A stretch of DNA of 64,000 nt from DAINPP01 sp963667315 (lineage in GTDB: Bacteria > Thermotogota > Thermotogae > MWEM01): positions 558,001 to 622,000 of the forward strand of contig OY763325.1 of assembly GCA_963667315.1 (NCBI GenBank), in the 5' to 3' direction. Made by a program: the position numbers and the translations under genes. The stretch's first letter is position 1. Each line of letters opens with the position of its first letter. Shown one piece after another: positions 14,599 through 23,587 of the stretch. Below the pieces are notes generated by a model. The model made no database searches, had not been told where the DNA came from, and saw nothing but the letters and a program-made list of their open reading frames with translations.

Positions 14599-16602
14599 TT
14601 ACTTCAGATACTTGTCAAACCAGTCTTGTATTTCCTGTAACCGTCGCATTCTGTGTTTTGGTTTTCCACCTCTGCTGAGTTCATGGCTTTCTCCTCTGAA
14701 CATACACAAACGTGATTCAACCCCGTGATATTTGAGAGCGGTAAACATCTGTAATCCTTCAGGATACCAGCATCTGTAATCTTCTTCGGAATGAATAAAA
14801 AGAGTAGGTGTCTTTGCCTTATCGGCATACTTCAGTGGTGAACTTTTCCAGAGTTGCTCATGATTGTTCCATGGTGTTGCCCCTGCACTCTGATCGTCAA
14901 CGAAGAAGTATCCGATATCTGTTGTACAGAATTTTGATATCCAATTCGAAATACTTCTCTGTGAAGCTGCTGCTTTGAATCTGTTTGTTTGTCCAATGAT
15001 CCAGTTTGTCATATATCCGCCATAGGAACCACCGGTTACACCGATATTTTGTTTATCTATAAACGGATATTTTTCAAGAACCAAATCAGTGAAGTCCATG
15101 ATATCTTCATAATCTATCGTTCCGTATTTCCCACGTATGTCGGCAAATTCATTCCCCTTACCGTCGCTTCCCCTGGGGTTGCAGAAAAACACACAGTATC
15201 CTGCCGACGCCCAAACCTGCATCTCATGGAAGAAGATAGAACCGTAAACTGTTTTTGGTCCCCCATGTATATCGAGGATAGCCGGGTATTTTTTATCCTG
15301 TTCAAAGTCAGCAGGTTTGATTACCCATCCCTGAATGTCCGGTTTTCCTTCTCTTTTAAGTGTTATTTCTTCAGGTTGTGAAATCTTTTTTTCTTTCTGA
15401 ATCCATTCGTTGAATTCAGATATCTGTTTTTCTATTCCGTTTTTCATGATGTAAAGTTCCGGGAGCTTTGATCCTCTGAACGCTATTTCTACAATCTTAT
15501 CTTTTAAAAGACAAAAATGATCAACAGAACCGTTCTTTTCTATTACAGGTTCAATCACACCATTTATTGACATTTTATACAGGTAAGAACTGTCTTTATC
15601 CGTACTGACGAAATAAATACTGTCCTCAAATTTTTCGTAACTGTGTTCTGCTCCTGAACCATATCTGGCATCACTACCGACTGAATTCCAAAATCCCATA
15701 TCATGGTCAGGGGTTATACAGGTCATTTGTTTTGTTTCGATGTCAATCTTGAAGAATTTTTTGTTTTCGTTCACCCCAAAGGCTTTCATGTCACTTCCCC
15801 TTGTGATAACAGTTTTTTCATCAAAATATACGGCATCGTCATAACTCATAACGGAATCCGGAGTGAGTTGCTCAATTTTGTCCTTCTCCATATCATACTC
15901 AAAGATATGATTGTTAAGCTCTGCTTTTGAAACAAATGTTCTACCAGTAAAGAGTATTTTTGAGCCATCTTTTGATGGTTCAAATGAACCGGTATTGAAA
16001 TCAACCGCTGTAATTCTTTTGAAAGTGCCTTCTTTTTTGTTAAAGATAAACAATCCATTTCTTTTTGTACTTGTGTATCCTCCGCCGTTGGACCAATAGG
16101 GAATTTCAGTCAATACTTCGTAATCTTTTTCTTTTTCCATCTTATCTTTTGCTTCTTTTAGTTCTTCTGGACTTGCATTGTAAGGAAGCTCATCCCCGTT
16201 TTTAAACATACCTCTTATAATGTATAACTCATCCTTTTTCAGCGTTTTTAATCCGGTTAGCGTTACAGGTACTGTAAAGGCAAGTTCTGCTTCGCCACCT
16301 TCTGTTGAAAGTCTGAATATTTTTGTGGCGATAGGGTTATCTTTTTTGTCATCTTTCTGTCTTCCGGATTTGAAAAGAATTGTTTTCTCGTCTTCCCAAT
16401 AAAAAGCGCCTGTTTTCCCATCTGTTGTATAGGGTCTGTAGCTTTCCGTTTCAGAATCCATTAACCAGAGATTGGATAAATAGTCATTATCTTCTTCATT
16501 CATCTCATGAAGCATGAAGGCGATTTTTGTGCCTGTTGAATTCTTTTTCAATGTTGAAGGGAATTTAAATCGCATTAAATCCTGTATTGTTACTTTTTCC
16601 AT
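14599..16602 (-). CDS. S9-family serine peptidase (acylaminoacyl-peptidase/prolyl oligopeptidase type)
   Basis: 667 residues, ATG at 16602 with AGGAGG-type site. The N-terminal ~400 residues carry repeated strand segments of a WD-like/beta-propeller gate (for example NLWLMDSETESYRPYT). The C-terminal alpha/beta hydrolase domain has DIHGGPKTVYG, the nucleophile motif GGSYGGYM (Ser526), the acid region LFIHSEEDYR and the catalytic-His segment GESHELSRGG. It lacks a signal peptide, so it acts in the cytoplasm, trimming peptides from the N-terminus or degrading oligopeptides. Single gene with its own terminator. Confidence 0.93.
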   Translation of the reverse strand: MEKVTIQDLMRFKFPSTLKKNSTGTKIAFMLHEMNEEDNDYLSNLWLMDSETESYRPYTTDGKTGAFYWEDEKTILFKSGRQKDDKKDNPIATKIFRLSTEGGEAELAFTVPVTLTGLKTLKKDELYIIRGMFKNGDELPYNASPEELKEAKDKMEKEKDYEVLTEIPYWSNGGGYTSTKRNGLFIFNKKEGTFKRITAVDFNTGSFEPSKDGSKILFTGRTFVSKAELNNHIFEYDMEKDKIEQLTPDSVMSYDDAVYFDEKTVITRGSDMKAFGVNENKKFFKIDIETKQMTCITPDHDMGFWNSVGSDARYGSGAEHSYEKFEDSIYFVSTDKDSSYLYKMSINGVIEPVIEKNGSVDHFCLLKDKIVEIAFRGSKLPELYIMKNGIEKQISEFNEWIQKEKKISQPEEITLKREGKPDIQGWVIKPADFEQDKKYPAILDIHGGPKTVYGSIFFHEMQVWASAGYCVFFCNPRGSDGKGNEFADIRGKYGTIDYEDIMDFTDLVLEKYPFIDKQNIGVTGGSYGGYMTNWIIGQTNRFKAAASQRSISNWISKFCTTDIGYFFVDDQSAGATPWNNHEQLWKSSPLKYADKAKTPTLFIHSEEDYRCWYPEGLQMFTALKYHGVESRLCMFRGESHELSRGGKPKHRMRRLQEIQDWFDKYLK

Positions 16603-16741
16603 TTTGAATTCCTCCTTAAATCAGTTTGATGTTCGGTATACTAACTATATTTTATCATAAACGAACCTGATAATTCATGCGACACAAAAAATTTTTTTAA
16701 GTATCTTTTTATGAAATGATTAAAAAAGGAAGGTGTTTGAA

Positions 16742-17377
16742 ATGAAAAAGAATATCATGAATTTTGTGAAAATCGCCGGACTGATATTCATTCTCTCATT
16801 TATCTTTGTAAGCTGTGTATCAGTTGAATCCTTTCCTTTGGATGGTGTACCGATGACATCCGAGCAGATTATTGATGAAGAACTTTCGCTTCTTTCAAAT
16901 CCTTTTGTTTTTATCGATTATGAAGCGTTACCTCTTGCTTCCACTTATTCAGTTACTAATTTTTTCTTTGAAGACGGTGCAAAAATGATTATAGCCCCAT
17001 TTCAGTGGAGTAATCTTGTGACAACAGCTGCAGGTTATGCACGAGTGGTAAACGGAAATCATGCAGGACATCTTGGTCAGGAAATGACTTTAAACAACGT
17101 CAGAATGGATTTCGATTTTCCGATTGCACCCAATAGAGTCATTTTCTGTTATGGAGATCTTGGCGGGAATGTCAATCTTTTGATCAATGGTAATCTTAAA
17201 AACAGTGCAGATATGATGGATTTTGACGGCTCTACCATCAACGGTGTCGATGTTTTTGTGACTGAAATTCCAGTCACCGGTGGTGTACAGGGTATAGTCC
17301 TGCTTAAAGGACCGATAAACACACTTGAAGTTGGCGGCCAGGAATTCTTTATGGATCATGTTGGATTTAAGAATTAA
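16742..17377 (+). CDS. Putative lipoprotein of unknown function
   Basis: 211 residues from the ATG at 16742, which has AAGGAAGGTG upstream; an earlier in-frame GTG at 16733 overlaps that site. The signal sequence ends in a lipobox (FIFVSC), so the protein should be lipidated. The mature part is beta-rich and ends with GGQEFFMDHVGF, a pattern seen at the end of jelly-roll-like secreted domains. No Cys besides the lipobox. The gene stands alone on the plus strand between minus-strand genes and shares a terminator with the transporter operon. Confidence 0.8.
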   Translation: MKKNIMNFVKIAGLIFILSFIFVSCVSVESFPLDGVPMTSEQIIDEELSLLSNPFVFIDYEALPLASTYSVTNFFFEDGAKMIIAPFQWSNLVTTAAGYARVVNGNHAGHLGQEMTLNNVRMDFDFPIAPNRVIFCYGDLGGNVNLLINGNLKNSADMMDFDGSTINGVDVFVTEIPVTGGVQGIVLLKGPINTLEVGGQEFFMDHVGFKN

Positions 17378-17385
17378 AATTTGCA

Positions 17386-17420
17386 AAAAAAGAGGTGCCG
17401 TTTAAACGGCACCTCTTTCA
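17386..17420. terminator. Bidirectional terminator between convergent genes
   Basis: A perfect palindrome of about 30 bases (AAAGAGGTGCCG arm at 17389-17400 and its complement at 17407-17418) with A and T runs on both sides. Confidence 0.92.
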
Positions 17421-17430
17421 ATATTTGTTT

Positions 17431-18345
17431 TTATCTTTTTTCAGCTTTCAATCTTCTCCACGCGTAAACTCCGAGTACGATGATCGTGATGAAGAACGGG
17501 AGAGACTGGGTAAATTCATAAGGAATATTGAACATCTGTAATGAATAGGATGCCGCTTCTGTGAAACCAAACAGGAATGACCCCGCAGCCACACCGAAGG
17601 CATTCAATCCACCAAGTGCCTGAGCGGCAAGTGCAATCCATCCTCTTCCGGCCGTCATATCCCTGGCGAACCATGAAACGTAACCCATCGAGAGGAAAAG
17701 ACCGCCGAGACTGGCGAGAAGACCGCTGATCATCAATGCCGTAAATCTGGTTTTGATCACTGAAATCCCAACGGATTCGGCCGCATCCGGATTTTCCCCA
17801 ACTGCTCGTATCCTTAAACCCAAAGGTGTCTTATACATCATATACTGAACGACAAATATCATAATAATTGCGACATACGTTATTGCGTGATGTCCACTCA
17901 ATATTTCACCCAATACCGGTATCTGATCAATGAATGGGATTGTGACATTTGGTATGAGCAGTGAATTTACCGAAGCGGAAGACCCTTTATCACCCGTCAG
18001 CATTGTCAGGAAGAAGATTGTTCCGCCACTTGCAAAGATATTCAGGGCGATTGCGGCAAGGATAATATCCGTCTTCAATTTCAATGCAAAGTATGCCAGT
18101 ACTGCTGCCATAAGGACACCGACAAGCATTCCGATGATGATTGCAAGTGTTAGACTTTGTGTGAATCCGCTTACGATGACGCCGACAAATGCTGAAGTCA
18201 GCATGATACCTTCAAGTGCGATGTTCGGTGTTCCGGCAGATTCCGCAACAAGAGCAGCCAATGCGGCAAGTAGTATAGGGGTTGTAACCCTTATACCTGC
18301 TCCGATGAATTCAAGAGATAATATGCCCTGTAATGCTTCGTTCAT
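17431..18345 (-). CDS. BMP-type nucleoside ABC importer, permease 2
   Basis: 304 residues with about eight to ten hydrophobic helices. Family signatures: AALVAESAGTPNIALEGIML near the N-terminus, and LGLRIRAVGENPDAAESVGI in the central cytoplasmic loop, which contacts the ATPase. This is the YufQ/NupQ-like permease of the BPD_transp_2 family. ATG at 18345 overlaps the stop of the other permease as ATGA. Last gene of the operon 22195-17431. Together with the neighbouring nucleoside hydrolase it points to ribonucleoside uptake. Confidence 0.93.
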   Translation of the reverse strand: MNEALQGILSLEFIGAGIRVTTPILLAALAALVAESAGTPNIALEGIMLTSAFVGVIVSGFTQSLTLAIIIGMLVGVLMAAVLAYFALKLKTDIILAAIALNIFASGGTIFFLTMLTGDKGSSASVNSLLIPNVTIPFIDQIPVLGEILSGHHAITYVAIIMIFVVQYMMYKTPLGLRIRAVGENPDAAESVGISVIKTRFTALMISGLLASLGGLFLSMGYVSWFARDMTAGRGWIALAAQALGGLNAFGVAAGSFLFGFTEAASYSLQMFNIPYEFTQSLPFFITIIVLGVYAWRRLKAEKR

Positions 18346-19499
18346 ACTGCCTCACCTGCTTTCTGTAATTTAGCGTTATCGGCTTCAGTTGCCTCTTTGT
18401 TGATAGATCTCTGTTTCCATTTTGAAAGGAAAGCTTCAGCTGTAACGAGCAGGATGATGACAGCCTGCAGGATCGAAACAATTTCAGGTGCGATATCCGT
18501 ATATCTTCCCATTATTTTTGCACCGACCCTGATGTATGAGAGGAAAAGAGCGGCAACGGGAACAAAAAGCGGGTTGTTTCTCGCCAACGTGGCGATGATG
18601 ATGCCATCCCAGCCATATCCCGGTGTATAAAGCCACAAGAATCTCCCATGGTATCCAAGTAGTTCGATAATACCGGCCGTACCGGCTACTGCTCCTGCGG
18701 CGACCTGAACCTGGAGTATCATCTTTTTGGAATTGATACCAGAATATTCTGCAAAATTCTGATTATCACCGATCATTTTTACTTTATAACCCCATGTGGT
18801 TTTCTTCATGATGAACCAGACGATTCCGGTCATGATCAAAGCGATGAAGATTCCGATATGCAGTTTGTATCTTTCGTTTAGTAAAGGCAGCATCGTGGGT
18901 TCTTTAAACGGCAACGAAACCAGTGATCCGGCAGAGGTATCTCTCAGAAATGTTTTTATCAGGAACAAACCCATAAAGACTGCGACGTAGTTGAGCATCA
19001 GTGAGGTGACAAGTTCCGAAGCGTTCAGTTTTGACTTCATGACACCCGGGATATAGGCAAAACCGGCTCCTGTAAGCATGGCTACAAGGATAACAACCAC
19101 TGTAGAGATGAATGGAATTCCGGGGAAATAAATAGCAACCGCAGTAGCAACCGCAGCACCCAGGAACATCTGTCCTTCAGCACCGATATTAAATTGTTTT
19201 GCCGTGAATACCATCGAAATGGCGAGCCCTGTGATGATGATTGGTGCTGCTTCGTTTATCCATTGAATCGCACCGCCTTCATTGAAAGCAGCTCCTGATC
19301 TTCTCCATTTTATGATGGCTCCTGTGAGGAAATATTTGTACGCATTGTTTGCTGAATCAAACGCTTCCCTCATCTTTTCCCAAAAGCTCATATCCCCAGA
19401 TGGAATACTGGATATATATATGATGATATATCCTATTAAAAGAGCTATTCCAACGGAAATTCCTATCCTGTAAACGGTAAATCTGTCTTTGGATTTCAT
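18342..19499 (-). CDS. BMP-type nucleoside ABC importer, permease 1
   Basis: 385 residues, about ten membrane helices, YufP/NupP-like. It contains FNIGAEGQMFLGA and TWGYKVKMIGDNQNFAEYSGI, the permease signatures of the family. ATG at 19499 overlaps the ATPase stop as ATGA. The 40-residue C-terminal tail is charged (KQRSINKEATEADNAKLQK) and probably cytoplasmic. It pairs with the smaller permease to form the heterodimeric channel. Confidence 0.93.
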   Translation of the reverse strand: MKSKDRFTVYRIGISVGIALLIGYIIIYISSIPSGDMSFWEKMREAFDSANNAYKYFLTGAIIKWRRSGAAFNEGGAIQWINEAAPIIITGLAISMVFTAKQFNIGAEGQMFLGAAVATAVAIYFPGIPFISTVVVILVAMLTGAGFAYIPGVMKSKLNASELVTSLMLNYVAVFMGLFLIKTFLRDTSAGSLVSLPFKEPTMLPLLNERYKLHIGIFIALIMTGIVWFIMKKTTWGYKVKMIGDNQNFAEYSGINSKKMILQVQVAAGAVAGTAGIIELLGYHGRFLWLYTPGYGWDGIIIATLARNNPLFVPVAALFLSYIRVGAKIMGRYTDIAPEIVSILQAVIILLVTAEAFLSKWKQRSINKEATEADNAKLQKAGEAV

Positions 19500-21049
19500 A
19501 TTAAATCACCCATTTCCTCTTGTGACATTTTTTTAATCCCTAACATGTATTCTCCAAGTATATTTTCATTCACTGCCTTTACATCTTTAAAATGGGCGAC
19601 GATTTCCCCTTTATATAAAACAACGATCCTGTCAGCTACTTCAAGTAATTCTGTCAGATCTGCGGAAATGAGCAGAACCGCAAGGCCATTATCTCTTTCG
19701 CTGACAAGTCTTCTTCTGATAAAATCAGCCGCAGCTATGTCAATTCCCCTTGTTGGCTGGTCGGCGACGGTTATTTTTGATTTGGCAGTAAATTCTCTTG
19801 CGACTACTACTTTCTGAATGTTTCCGCCTGAAAGCATCTTGACCTTTGTCTGTGAGTTGTCCGCTCTAATATCAAATTCTTCAACCATTTTTTCCCCAAA
19901 GGATCTGATCGCTTTTCTGTTTAAAATGTTGGTGTTTGCGAATGGTGGCTGATTAAATCTGTCACTTATGATATTGTCCTCTATACTCGAATCCGGTGCT
20001 ATTCCTCTGTGCATTCGATCTGCAGGGATGTGGCTGAGACCGGCTTTTCGACAGAAAGCCGGTGTAACATTTTCTGGAATTGTTCGTCCATCAATGGTTA
20101 TCTCACCGGAGTCTTTCTTTGATATCCCCGTTATCATTCTGATTAATTCGGTCTGGCCATTCCCTTCAACACCTGCAATCCCCAGAATTTCTCCTTTTTT
20201 GAGATTGAAGGAAATATTTTTAACGGCTTGAACACCGTCATTTCTGGTATAGTTTGCGTTTTTGACTTCAAGGAGAATCTCCCCAGTGTTTGCCGGTTCT
20301 TTATCAATTCGGATATCAACATCTCTTCCGACCATCATTCTGGACATCTCTATTTCTGTGATGTCCTTAACCTCAGCTTTTCCTACGATCTTTCCCCTTC
20401 GTGTGACTGTTATTCTGTCGGCAATCTCCTTGACTTCATTCAATTTATGTGTGATGAATATAATTGTTTTCCCGCTATCTGTCAGTGTTTTTAACGCTTT
20501 AAACAAGTCAACCGTTTCCTGAGGGGTTAAAACCGCCGTAGGTTCATCAAGTATGATCAGATTTGCACCTCGTACCAGGGTCTTGATAATTTCAACCCTC
20601 TGTTTCATCCCAACGGATATGTCTTTTACTTTTTCTGTTGAAGGGACAGGCAGTCCAAATTCCTCGGATTTTTCCTTAACAAATCGATAGGCTTCTTCCA
20701 TGTTGATCGAAAGGCCCTTTCGAGGTTCCATCCCGAGTATGATGTTTTCAGCAACTGTAAGAGACGGTACAAGCATAAAATGCTGATGAACCATTCCAAT
20801 CCCCAATTCTATAGCCTTATCAGGTGAGGATATTTCAACTTCCTTTCCTTCGTACACAATTTTCCCTTTTGTCGGTTGTTCGATACCAAAAAGGATTTTC
20901 ATCAATGTCGATTTTCCGGCGCCGTTTTCACCCAACAAAGCATGAATTTCCCCTTTGGTTACCGAAAGATTCATAGATTTATTCGCTACTACTCCGTTTG
21001 GATATATCTTCCATATATCCTTCATTTCAAGGATATTTGTTCCATCCAT
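19496..21049 (-). CDS. BMP-type nucleoside ABC importer, double ATPase
   Basis: 517 residues from the ATG at 21049, which has AGGGGTG upstream; a GTG three codons earlier lacks a site. Two fused nucleotide-binding domains. The first has Walker A GENGAGKST, signature VGMKQRVEI and Walker B LIILDEPTAVL. The second has a degenerate Walker A (GVEGNGQTE, no Lys), signature LSGGNIQK and ITVADQPTRGID, as usual in RbsA/YufO-like proteins. It powers the two permeases. Separated from the binding-protein gene by a partial terminator. Confidence 0.95.
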   Translation of the reverse strand: MDGTNILEMKDIWKIYPNGVVANKSMNLSVTKGEIHALLGENGAGKSTLMKILFGIEQPTKGKIVYEGKEVEISSPDKAIELGIGMVHQHFMLVPSLTVAENIILGMEPRKGLSINMEEAYRFVKEKSEEFGLPVPSTEKVKDISVGMKQRVEIIKTLVRGANLIILDEPTAVLTPQETVDLFKALKTLTDSGKTIIFITHKLNEVKEIADRITVTRRGKIVGKAEVKDITEIEMSRMMVGRDVDIRIDKEPANTGEILLEVKNANYTRNDGVQAVKNISFNLKKGEILGIAGVEGNGQTELIRMITGISKKDSGEITIDGRTIPENVTPAFCRKAGLSHIPADRMHRGIAPDSSIEDNIISDRFNQPPFANTNILNRKAIRSFGEKMVEEFDIRADNSQTKVKMLSGGNIQKVVVAREFTAKSKITVADQPTRGIDIAAADFIRRRLVSERDNGLAVLLISADLTELLEVADRIVVLYKGEIVAHFKDVKAVNENILGEYMLGIKKMSQEEMGDLI

Positions 21050-21066
21050 CCTTATCACCCCTGTAT

Positions 21067-21094
21067 AAAAAACAGGCTTCCTTTAATGGAAGCC
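21067..21094 (-). terminator. Intercistronic terminator/attenuator
   Basis: GGCTTCC (21075-21081) pairs with GGAAGCC (21088-21094), followed on the minus strand by TGTTTTTT. It lies between the binding protein and the ATPase gene. Partial termination here would make more binding protein than membrane components. Confidence 0.8.
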
Positions 21095-21115
21095 CATTCA
21101 TGATCTTATTTCTGA

Positions 21116-22195
21116 TTATTTTGCAGCGTCTCTGATTGCGTTAAGTTCGTCGTTTGTCAATCCGAATGCTGATGTAACACTGATTGTTCCGTCAAGAATT
21201 TTTTCCGTAATATCTTCAAGTCTTTCGTTGATTTCCGGATTTGCCTTCAGGAATGCGTCAAAGTATTTGTTTTCAGCAAGACCTACAGCGCCTTCTTTGA
21301 TTCCGAGTGCTTCTGTTGTTCCCATTGGAAGTGTTCCGTTTACATACATTTCAACTGCTCTGAAAACTGATGCATCTACATTCTTAAGCATGGAAGTTAA
21401 CATATGATTTACGATTTCAAGATCCTTTTCTTCGTAAATAAGCTGCATGTCTGAATCTACTCCCAGTGACCATTTTCCCATTTCTTTAGCAGCTTCAAGA
21501 ACTCCGTTTCCGGTTTCTCCGGCAACAGCGAATACAACATCTGCACCCTGTCTGTACATTGCCATTGTGAACTCTTTTCCCTTTGCAGGATCATTCCATG
21601 CACCGACATAGGAAGTTGAGATTTTCATTGCAGGATCAACATACTGTGCCCCTTCAATATAACCTACGAGGAAGTCATTAATAACCGCGATATCCATTCC
21701 TCCAAGAAGTCCGATTCTCTTGTTGTCAGGATCTGAATAAGGTAAACCGGCTTTCTTTGATACCATAGCAGCAAGAGCACCTGCAAGGAATGACCCTTCG
21801 TTCTGCTTATAAGTCATAGCATAAACGTTGTCAAGGTTTCCGTTTTCAAAAGGCATACTTGTGTCATAAATGATATAGGTAATTTCCGGGTAATAGGGTG
21901 CGATTTCAGCAAGAGCATCCACCATCTGCCATGTTCCCACGATGATAACATCAAATTCTCCGGAATCCGACATATCTTCAAGTGTAGGAGCCCATTCAGC
22001 CGGGTTATAAGTCATTTCGATGGTTTTTGTTTTGAGTCCGAGCTTGTCTTCGACCATTTTTACGCCTCTTTCAGCTGAATCAAAGAATGATTTGTCTCCG
22101 AGTGTTCCATTGATGAGGTTCAAGACTCTTGGGGCTGCTGAAAAAGCTGTTGCAACGAATAAAACCAAAGTGATTAAAACGATAAGTTTCTTCAT
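21116..22195 (-). CDS. BMP/PnrA-family nucleoside-binding protein
   Basis: 359 residues. ATG at 22195 with GGAGGTG. A signal peptide ending TAFSAA without a lipobox Cys means a soluble periplasmic protein. The mature part starts with LINGTLGDKSFFDSAERG, the BMP-family N-terminus, and includes VIVGTWQMVDAL, SFLAGALAAMVSK, IGLLGG and AVAGETGNG, which line the ligand cleft. The leader carries a 7-bp hairpin (arms 22214-22220 and 22228-22234) close to the ribosome site, and a TATAAT (minus strand, 22244-22249) lies just upstream. It heads the importer operon. Confidence 0.94.
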   Translation of the reverse strand: MKKLIVLITLVLFVATAFSAAPRVLNLINGTLGDKSFFDSAERGVKMVEDKLGLKTKTIEMTYNPAEWAPTLEDMSDSGEFDVIIVGTWQMVDALAEIAPYYPEITYIIYDTSMPFENGNLDNVYAMTYKQNEGSFLAGALAAMVSKKAGLPYSDPDNKRIGLLGGMDIAVINDFLVGYIEGAQYVDPAMKISTSYVGAWNDPAKGKEFTMAMYRQGADVVFAVAGETGNGVLEAAKEMGKWSLGVDSDMQLIYEEKDLEIVNHMLTSMLKNVDASVFRAVEMYVNGTLPMGTTEALGIKEGAVGLAENKYFDAFLKANPEINERLEDITEKILDGTISVTSAFGLTNDELNAIRDAAK

Positions 22196-22370
22196 AAATA
22201 CACCTCCTGTATTTAAGGGGTTGATTACCCCTTATTTCCTAACATTATAAAACTAAAACGTCTTTTTTAATGATAACAACCTTTTAAATCAGATTGTTAA
22301 TTTTGTTCTTGTTTTAGTTTTGTCCAACTCATTTCAAAAAAACATGTTCATCACGCTGTTTGGTATTTCC

Positions 22371-23300
22371 TTAATTATAATTCGAAAGCACCTCAAAAAG
22401 CAAGTCGATAAATCTTTCCCGGTTTGCTTTTAAAGCCCATGTGGAATTTGGCTTGTTTCCAGACTTTTTCCAGTAATCAACCACTGTCTGACCATACGTC
22501 AATTCGCCTTTCAGTTCAACTTGAGCATAGTAATCTTCGTATTCAAATATTTCTGGTTCCAGTAAATAGGCAATTGTACAGGGATCATGTAATGGTGCCC
22601 CTTCAATTTTAAAGATATCAAAATACGTCTGATGAAAGAATTTAAGTAATAGACCCATCTTTGATACGATCATCGAAGGGAATTCCTGCATCTTTTCGAT
22701 TTCATCCATAAAGATCTTCGTCTGATGTGTAACATCAAGCGGAAAGACAACACTATGAATACCGGAATCAAAAAGGATCTGTGCTGCTTCCGGATCGGCA
22801 AAAATGTTAAATTCAGCAGCGGGAGTAGTATTTCCGAATTCAATCCCTCCACCCATTATAACAATTTCCTTAACGTCTTTCGTAAGTTCCGGGTAGATAT
22901 TGATGAAATGAGCAACGTTGGTTAGCGGGCCAACTGCCACGATTGTAACTTCACCGGGATGCTTCTTTACCATCTCTGCCATAAATTCGATCGCTGTACG
23001 CGAATCTTTTTCCTTTGTCGGCGCAGGCATATCTGCTCCTTCAAGTCCGGATTCACCATGAATATCAGGTGCAACGATCTGTTTCCTGAGTATTGGTTTT
23101 GCTGCTCCCTCACAAACGGGAACATCAAGCTTGGCATTTTCTGCCATGATCAGTGCGTTTCTTGTGGTGTTTTTAACATAAGAATTTCCGGCAACTGTTG
23201 TGATTCCAAGCAGGTTGATTTTTTCCGAAGCGCCTGCAAAAAGTATTGCCACTGCGTCATCGTGTCCGGGATCACAATCCAGAATTATCTTTTTTTTCAT
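22371..23300 (-). CDS. Nucleoside hydrolase (inosine/uridine-preferring family)
   Basis: 309 residues from the ATG at 23300 with GGAGGTG; an upstream in-frame start at 23330 has no ribosome site. The Ca2+-binding Asp cluster DCDPGHDDAVAIL is at residues about 7-19. VAVGPLTNVA, the Asn-rich GNTTPAAEFNIFADPEAA and the late HDPCTIAYLL acid are all present. It splits purine or pyrimidine ribonucleosides into base and ribose in the cytoplasm. It sits just upstream of the BMP importer operon, so imported nucleosides probably feed this enzyme. Confidence 0.95.
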   Translation of the reverse strand: MKKKIILDCDPGHDDAVAILFAGASEKINLLGITTVAGNSYVKNTTRNALIMAENAKLDVPVCEGAAKPILRKQIVAPDIHGESGLEGADMPAPTKEKDSRTAIEFMAEMVKKHPGEVTIVAVGPLTNVAHFINIYPELTKDVKEIVIMGGGIEFGNTTPAAEFNIFADPEAAQILFDSGIHSVVFPLDVTHQTKIFMDEIEKMQEFPSMIVSKMGLLLKFFHQTYFDIFKIEGAPLHDPCTIAYLLEPEIFEYEDYYAQVELKGELTYGQTVVDYWKKSGNKPNSTWALKANRERFIDLLFEVLSNYN

Positions 23301-23486
23301 AAAACACCTCCTTTTCTCATTTTTTCGCATTGTCTATGATTTTATCATATTTCTATTATTCATGTTAAGTATCTTAAAGGGATTTTCAAGATATATTAGC
23401 ATAAATATCATTGTAAGAAATTTCACAAAGTGTAACAATAGGAATCATCTTTTTAATGTGAAAAAAAGTGCATCTAATAGAAGATA

Positions 23487-23495
23487 TGGTATAAT
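23487..23495 (+). promoter_or_regulatory. Extended -10 promoter of ppdK
   Basis: TGG followed by a perfect TATAAT (23490-23495). No good -35 is visible, as is common for extended -10 promoters. It leaves a leader of about 85 bases. Confidence 0.6.
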
Positions 23496-23587
23496 AACTC
23501 GAAATGTATGTTCTGAAAAAATTAATTTTTTGAAGGAACTTGATTTGCAGTATATTAAACTTTAGATAACAAGGAGGGACAAATCAG